Positions 60,287 through 64,000 of a DNA stretch of 64,000 bases are shown piece by piece. Numbering within the stretch: position 1 is the stretch's first letter; every line of letters begins with the position of its first letter. The stretch covers positions 124,001-188,000 of the forward strand of contig JBFMAK010000002.1 of the NCBI GenBank assembly GCA_040755695.1, read 5' to 3'. The notes under the pieces were generated by a model. It searched no databases and was not told where the DNA came from. It was given only the letters and a program-made list of their open reading frames with translations. This DNA comes from Candidatus Diapherotrites archaeon. GTDB lineage: Archaea; Iainarchaeota; Iainarchaeia; Iainarchaeales; 1-14-0-10-31-34. Position numbers and translations under genes: made by a program.

Positions 60287-61175
60287 AAAGAAAAGGGAAA
60301 TGATTCCATTCAGCTTCCTTCCCCCAAAAACGCTCAGGGGCATTGCAAGGCATTTCTTCAGGCAAGGCCTGTTCATATCAAAATCCTTCCCTTACCTGAA
60401 AACAGACTTGAAGCAAGCTGAAATGGATTTCGGAGACGAAGAGTACGGCGCAATAGCATTAATTCTATCAGTAGTTTATTTTTTGGTTATAAGCATAATT
60501 GTTTTTTTTGTAGCACAAAAATTCTCTCCAGAGAACGCGCTTGTATTAAGCATTACCGCAGGAGGCATTGTAGGATTCATGGTATTAATGCAAGTAATAA
60601 TGTACCCGAAAATGGCAGTAAAAAAAAAAGTAAGGGAAATTGAAAGAAACCTTGTTTTCTCATTGCGCACAATGCTAGTGCAAATAAAATCAGGCGTAAC
60701 ATTATTTGACTCAATGAACATGATAGCAGAAGGAAATTACGGGCAACTATCAAAGGAATTCAAGAAAGCAGTAGACGAAATAAACACAGGGTCATTGGAA
60801 GAAGATGCCCTGGAAAAAATTGCAGAAAACAATCCAAGCCCTTTCTTCAGGAGGAGCATCTGGCAGATAGTGAACGGAATGAAGGCAGGCGCAGACGTAA
60901 GCAATTTAATGAACGAATTAGTTTCAACAATGATTAAAGAAGAAACAATCCAGATAAGGAAGTACGGGAATGACTTAAAAATGCTCTCGTTAATGTACAT
61001 GATGATTGGAGTAATAGTGCCTGCACTAGGCCTTACCCTGTTAATAGTGCTATCATCCTTCCCGCAAATACAATTCGGAGAAATATTATTCTGGGGCCTG
61101 CTAGGATTTGTTGCATTAGGGCAGTTCATGTTTTTAGGCATAATAAAATCAAAGAGGCCAAACTTGGTTGAATGA
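60279..61175 (+). CDS. tadB: TadB/GspF-type pilus platform membrane protein
   Basis: 298 aa from a TTG start, chosen because GGTGA lies 5 nt upstream; an in-frame ATG 21 nt later is the alternative. Transmembrane segments are near 62-85, 88-112, 245-265 and 270-292. The GspF-type cytoplasmic loop contains VFSLRTMLVQIKSGVTLFDS. The start overlaps the ATPase stop. This is the inner platform on which the ATPase acts. Confidence 0.88.
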   Translation: MNEKKREMIPFSFLPPKTLRGIARHFFRQGLFISKSFPYLKTDLKQAEMDFGDEEYGAIALILSVVYFLVISIIVFFVAQKFSPENALVLSITAGGIVGFMVLMQVIMYPKMAVKKKVREIERNLVFSLRTMLVQIKSGVTLFDSMNMIAEGNYGQLSKEFKKAVDEINTGSLEEDALEKIAENNPSPFFRRSIWQIVNGMKAGADVSNLMNELVSTMIKEETIQIRKYGNDLKMLSLMYMMIGVIVPALGLTLLIVLSSFPQIQFGEILFWGLLGFVALGQFMFLGIIKSKRPNLVE

Positions 61176-61190
61176 TAAGGTGAAAAAAAA

Positions 61191-62192
61191 ATGTACCAGA
61201 GAATAGCAGCAATCCTGCCGAAAAGCATTACAGAAAAATTCAAGCAGGAGTTGGAGTATTTAGGCATTGACATCAATGAAAGAAAATTTGTTGGCTTCCT
61301 TGTGGTCTTCAGCCTTGCATTAAGCTTGGGCATAGCAGTAAACCTTTACTTATTCTTCCAGATTCCATTTATAATATCATTTGTGTTTTTTGCACTGCTC
61401 TTCTTTGGGGGGGTTTACGCCTGGCTCAGCATAATGAGCGAAAGCAAGGGAAGGTACGTTGAAAAAATTCTTCCTGATGCCCTTCAAATGATTGCCTCAA
61501 ACATAAAGTCAGGCCTTACAACAGAAAGGGCACTGCTTGTTTCAGCAAGACCTGAGTTTGGGCCATTAGAAACAGAATTAAAGGAGGTAAGCAAAAGGAT
61601 TGCAGCAGGCGAAAGAATTGAGGTAGCATTAATGCAGCTGCCAAAAAAGATAAGGTCAAAGATACTAGAGAGGACAGTGTGGCTTATCTCTAAAGGGATA
61701 GGGGCAGGAGGACAGATTGCTGATTTGCTCCTGAAGCTGTCAGATGACTTAAGGGAGGAGAACAGCCTGCAGGAGGAAACAAAAGCAAATGTCTCCATAT
61801 ACATAATTTTGATATTGTTTGCTTCGGCTGTTGGAGCGCCATTGCTCTTTGGCGTATCAAGCTTTATTGTCCAAGTGCTCTACAAGCAGATTTCAACTGT
61901 TCCCTCAGTCAGCCCTGAACTGCTCCAGCAGGGAGGAGGCTCTGCTGCAACCCCAATAATAAGTTCCTTCCTTGTTGGGAATAGGAATCCAATAAAGCCA
62001 GATTTTGCAGTAATGATTGTTTCAATAATACTGGTTGTAGGATCAGTTTTTGCTTCAATGACAATAGGCGTAATCAATACAGGTAAAGAGAAAGGCGGCT
62101 TCAAGTACATACTTCCATTCATCCTTATCTCTTTTGCGATATTCTTTGCTGTAAGAATCATGCTTGCAAGCGTCTTCGGGCAATTAGTCTAA
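61191..62192 (+). CDS. tadC: TadC/GspF-type pilus platform membrane protein
   Basis: 333 aa. It is a second platform subunit, homologous to the one before. Transmembrane helices are near 35-70, 208-230, 280-300 and 310-330. The motif PDALQMIASNIKSGLTTERA is the GspF core. GGTGA lies 9 nt upstream of the ATG. An ATPase followed by two platform proteins is the TadA-TadB-TadC order, rather than the single ArlJ of archaella. Confidence 0.88.
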   Translation: MYQRIAAILPKSITEKFKQELEYLGIDINERKFVGFLVVFSLALSLGIAVNLYLFFQIPFIISFVFFALLFFGGVYAWLSIMSESKGRYVEKILPDALQMIASNIKSGLTTERALLVSARPEFGPLETELKEVSKRIAAGERIEVALMQLPKKIRSKILERTVWLISKGIGAGGQIADLLLKLSDDLREENSLQEETKANVSIYIILILFASAVGAPLLFGVSSFIVQVLYKQISTVPSVSPELLQQGGGSAATPIISSFLVGNRNPIKPDFAVMIVSIILVVGSVFASMTIGVINTGKEKGGFKYILPFILISFAIFFAVRIMLASVFGQLV

Positions 62193-62243
62193 TTAAACAA
62201 ATAACAAAAATAAAAGAAAAAGAAAAAAGGAAAAGGAGAAAAA

Positions 62244-62693
62244 TTACACTTTTCCTGTGCATGTTGTTGTCTTGCTTCTTGAGAAACCATCTTTGTCAGT
62301 GTAAGCTACGCTGAAGTTTAGCCGGTAAGAATCGTTTGCTGTTCCAGTAAGAACAACAGAACATCTTGCTTGCGATGCTGCCGGCAGGTTTGTTGCAGGA
62401 GAACAAGTTCCAGCAACACTGGTGTAACTATTGCTTCCGACAGTTCCAGAGTCTAAAGTAAGAGAATAACTGTTCATTGTTCCAGCAGTTCCATTAGAAA
62501 ATACTATGTTCATGTCTGTTGTGCCTACCTTGTGGTTGATTACAGGAATATCTGTTCCAAAGTTTCCGCAAGAGTTTGCTGTGGGCGTTCCGACCAAAAT
62601 GTAGAGCACTGCTATTACAACCACAATTACCACTAGAGCCCAACCGTAGGTCATCAGGTATTCTAAGGCTGATTGTCCTTTTTTGTTAAACAT
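62244..62693 (-). CDS. Type IV pilin with class III signal peptide
   Basis: 149 aa. Leader MFNKKGQSALEYLMTYGWAL then VVIVVVIAVLYILVG, cut after KKG. The head holds Cys residues (NSCGNF, GTCSP, ARCSV and TTTCTG) that may pair. The KKGQSALEYLMTYGWAL motif recurs in many DPANN pilins. A strong ribosome site GGAGGG lies about 10 nt before the ATG. It is on the opposite strand to the cluster and so separately controlled, as is usual for an abundant major pilin. Confidence 0.92.
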   Translation of the reverse strand: MFNKKGQSALEYLMTYGWALVVIVVVIAVLYILVGTPTANSCGNFGTDIPVINHKVGTTDMNIVFSNGTAGTMNSYSLTLDSGTVGSNSYTSVAGTCSPATNLPAASQARCSVVLTGTANDSYRLNFSVAYTDKDGFSRSKTTTCTGKV

Positions 62694-62770
62694 TCTTTAT
62701 CTTCCCTCCATTTCATTTTTTTTTACAATAATTATTTTAATTGAAGTAATGTTAATGATTAAAGACGCAT

Positions 62771-62780
62771 CATATATAAA
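62771..62780 (-). promoter_or_regulatory. TATA-like promoter of the pilin gene
   Basis: Read on the minus strand, TTTATATATG lies about 80 nt upstream of the pilin ATG, implying a leader of roughly 50 nt that includes the GGAGGG ribosome site. Because the element is nearly palindromic, it could also serve the rightward KaiC gene. Confidence 0.4.
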
Positions 62781-62905
62781 TGTTTTGCGGTTTAAGAAAA
62801 CAAAAACGCCTAAAAAAAGAGTTTTTGGCAAAAAAAGACGAAATCAATTTTAATTAGTTTATGTTTATTTTATTAGTTGCAAAAGAATTTAAAGGAAGGA
62901 ACACG

Positions 62906-63607
62906 ATGGCTGAAAGATCCATGATTAGAACGCGCACTGGCATTCCGGGCTTGGACGAATTAATGGATGGAGGCATCCCGAGAGGAAACCTTGTTGTGCT
63001 GGCTGGCGACCCTGGGTCGGGCAAAACGTGCTTCTGCCTTTCCTATTTATACCATGGGGCATTAGACTATAATGAGCCAGGCATTTACATAAGCTTGGAG
63101 GAATCAGTGGAAGAAATAGCAAGGGACGGAGTGCAGTTCGGGTGGGACATAAAGAAACTAATACAAGAAAGGAAACTCATAGTGGAAACAGTGGAATTGT
63201 ATGATTTTGATAAATTAAAGAACTTGATTGAAGATTCAATCCAAGTAATTCAAGCTAAAAGGCTTGTCATAGACCCTGGGGTAATCTTCAGGCTCTACTT
63301 TGACAGAGAGCTGGATGCAAGGAAAAGAATAATGAGTTTAGGGAAAATGCTGAAAATGATTGACTGCACCACAATAATAACAAACGAAATTAATTTGGAC
63401 AAGACCAGGAGTTTATTCGGATTAGAGGAATACGTTGCAGACGGGGTGATCCTTTTATACCACAGCAAGATAGAGAACAGGTTTGTGAGAAGTATAGGCA
63501 TATTGAAAATGCGTGGGACAAGAATTTCGGAAAAGCTACACCCAATAATTATAAATAGTGAAGGAATAAAAGTATTATCAAAACAGGAATTATTCGAAGA
63601 ATTCTGA
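62906..63607 (+). CDS. KaiC/RAD55-like RecA-superfamily ATPase
   Basis: 233 aa from the ATG preceded by AAGGAAGGA (the frame extends 45 nt further). The family pattern is TRTGIPGLDELMDGGIPRGN, then Walker A AGDPGSGKT (Lys40), SLEESVEEIARDG and the VIDPG Walker B near residue 115. This is a single-domain KaiC-like ATPase of the kind often found with archaeal motility and signalling genes. Whether it acts like ArlH, which regulates the archaellum ATPase, cannot be told from the sequence. Confidence 0.88.
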   Translation: MAERSMIRTRTGIPGLDELMDGGIPRGNLVVLAGDPGSGKTCFCLSYLYHGALDYNEPGIYISLEESVEEIARDGVQFGWDIKKLIQERKLIVETVELYDFDKLKNLIEDSIQVIQAKRLVIDPGVIFRLYFDRELDARKRIMSLGKMLKMIDCTTIITNEINLDKTRSLFGLEEYVADGVILLYHSKIENRFVRSIGILKMRGTRISEKLHPIIINSEGIKVLSKQELFEEF

Positions 63608-63623
63608 TTAAAAGGAATTAAAA

Positions 63624-64000
63624 ATGGGCAAAAAGAAAAAAGCAAAAGTTAAAGCAAAGAAAAGGAAAATAAAAAAGAAAATCAGGCACAAAATCAGGAA
63701 GCCTGTCAAGAAGAAGAGAAGGAAAGCCATAAAAGAAATAAGGTCACTGATTAGAAGGGTCAGAGAGAAAAAAATAGAGGAAGCAGAAGAAGAACTCAAA
63801 AAAGGCAGGCTCAGCAAAAAAATAGAATTCACGGACGTAAAGAAGGAGCTCACGGAAGAAGAAGAACTCGCAGAATTATTGAGCCCGCGCAGGGGCTTGG
63901 ACCTAAAAATACTTCAAATGCTTGAAGACCTCCCAAAAAAGCATTTTACCACCCTTCTTTTGGTTGAGCCCACAACCTTCTCGCGCATAAACATTGAATT
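63624..64000 (+). CDS. Basic N-terminal protein, start of a possible KaiC-like protein (partial)
   Basis: The 3' end lies outside the window. It begins with an extremely Lys/Arg-rich stretch of about 50 residues (KKKKAKVKAKKRKIKKKIR), then an acidic helix region, then the block LKILQMLEDLPKKHFTTLLL with VEPTTFSRINIE. The last part resembles the start of a RAD55/KaiC-type domain. AAAGGA precedes the ATG. It lies 16 nt after the KaiC gene. Its basic N terminus recalls that of the 596-aa winged-helix protein. Confidence 0.6.
   Translation, partial: MGKKKKAKVKAKKRKIKKKIRHKIRKPVKKKRRKAIKEIRSLIRRVREKKIEEAEEELKKGRLSKKIEFTDVKKELTEEEELAELLSPRRGLDLKILQMLEDLPKKHFTTLLLVEPTTFSRINIE

Noticed and set aside
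58766-62192. Archaellum (ArlI/ArlJ) operon
   Set aside because: Two GspF-like proteins follow the ATPase, and no ArlB-, ArlF- or ArlG-like genes are adjacent, so a Tad-like pilus fits better.
1-64000. tRNA, rRNA and CRISPR features
   Set aside because: Intergenic regions were read for the GTTCRA...-type T-loop, rRNA blocks and regularly spaced repeats, and nothing convincing was found.

Overview
The window is archaeal and A+T-rich. It carries a two-subunit D-family DNA polymerase, Orc1/Cdc6, Hel308, the transcription-termination RNase FttA (aCPSF1) with a second beta-CASP RNase, an archaeal NAC, a proteasome beta subunit, SepF, a digeranylgeranyl lipid reductase and class III (archaeal prepilin-type) signal peptides. 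Many short genes, GGTGA-type Shine-Dalgarno sites mixed with apparently leaderless starts, a bacterial-type GAPDH beside an archaeal-type PGK, and pilins beginning KKGQSALEYLMTYGWAL together suggest a DPANN archaeon. Diapherotrites-like is my best guess, but the phylum cannot be fixed from the sequence alone. I saw no rRNA, tRNA or CRISPR array.

Layout. 1-9.8 kb is a replication and division block: the end of a UPF0147 gene, DP1 and DP2 (DP2 interrupted by a mini-intein at the catalytic DGD motif), a PIN toxin/antitoxin pair, sepF, and cdc6 behind an AT-rich region that could be an origin. 9.8-21.6 kb holds a giant surface protein, hel308 and a DNA methyltransferase with a nuclease-like C terminus. 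21.7-31 kb is mostly housekeeping (NAC, FKBP, SpoIIM-like, proteasome, FttA, AK6-type kinase) mixed with unknown membrane proteins. 31-44 kb has a 1382-aa coiled-coil lipoprotein, a TumE/TumA-like pair, AMMECR1, YbjQ, PRC-barrel, a shortened NFACT protein, the lipid reductase with its ferredoxin, HypC, and a VapBC pair. 44-50 kb has a DUF6390-like protein, a DMT exporter, pgk, gap, a catalytically dead transglutaminase-like protein and the second beta-CASP RNase.

50.4-62.2 kb is one co-directional cluster for a Tad-like type IV pilus or secretion system. It contains three small proteins with class III signals, a large VWA protein whose VWA domain is split by a seven-bladed LVIVD propeller, two more membrane-anchored extracellular proteins, a Lys/Arg-rich winged-helix protein behind four tandem hairpins, a TadA-type ATPase and two TadB/TadC-type membrane proteins. 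A pilin on the opposite strand and two KaiC-region genes close the window. The least expected items are the DP2 intein lacking the usual terminal Asn/Gln, the propeller-in-VWA protein, the hairpin array inside the pilus operon, the methylase-nuclease fusion and several microproteins of 38-54 residues.
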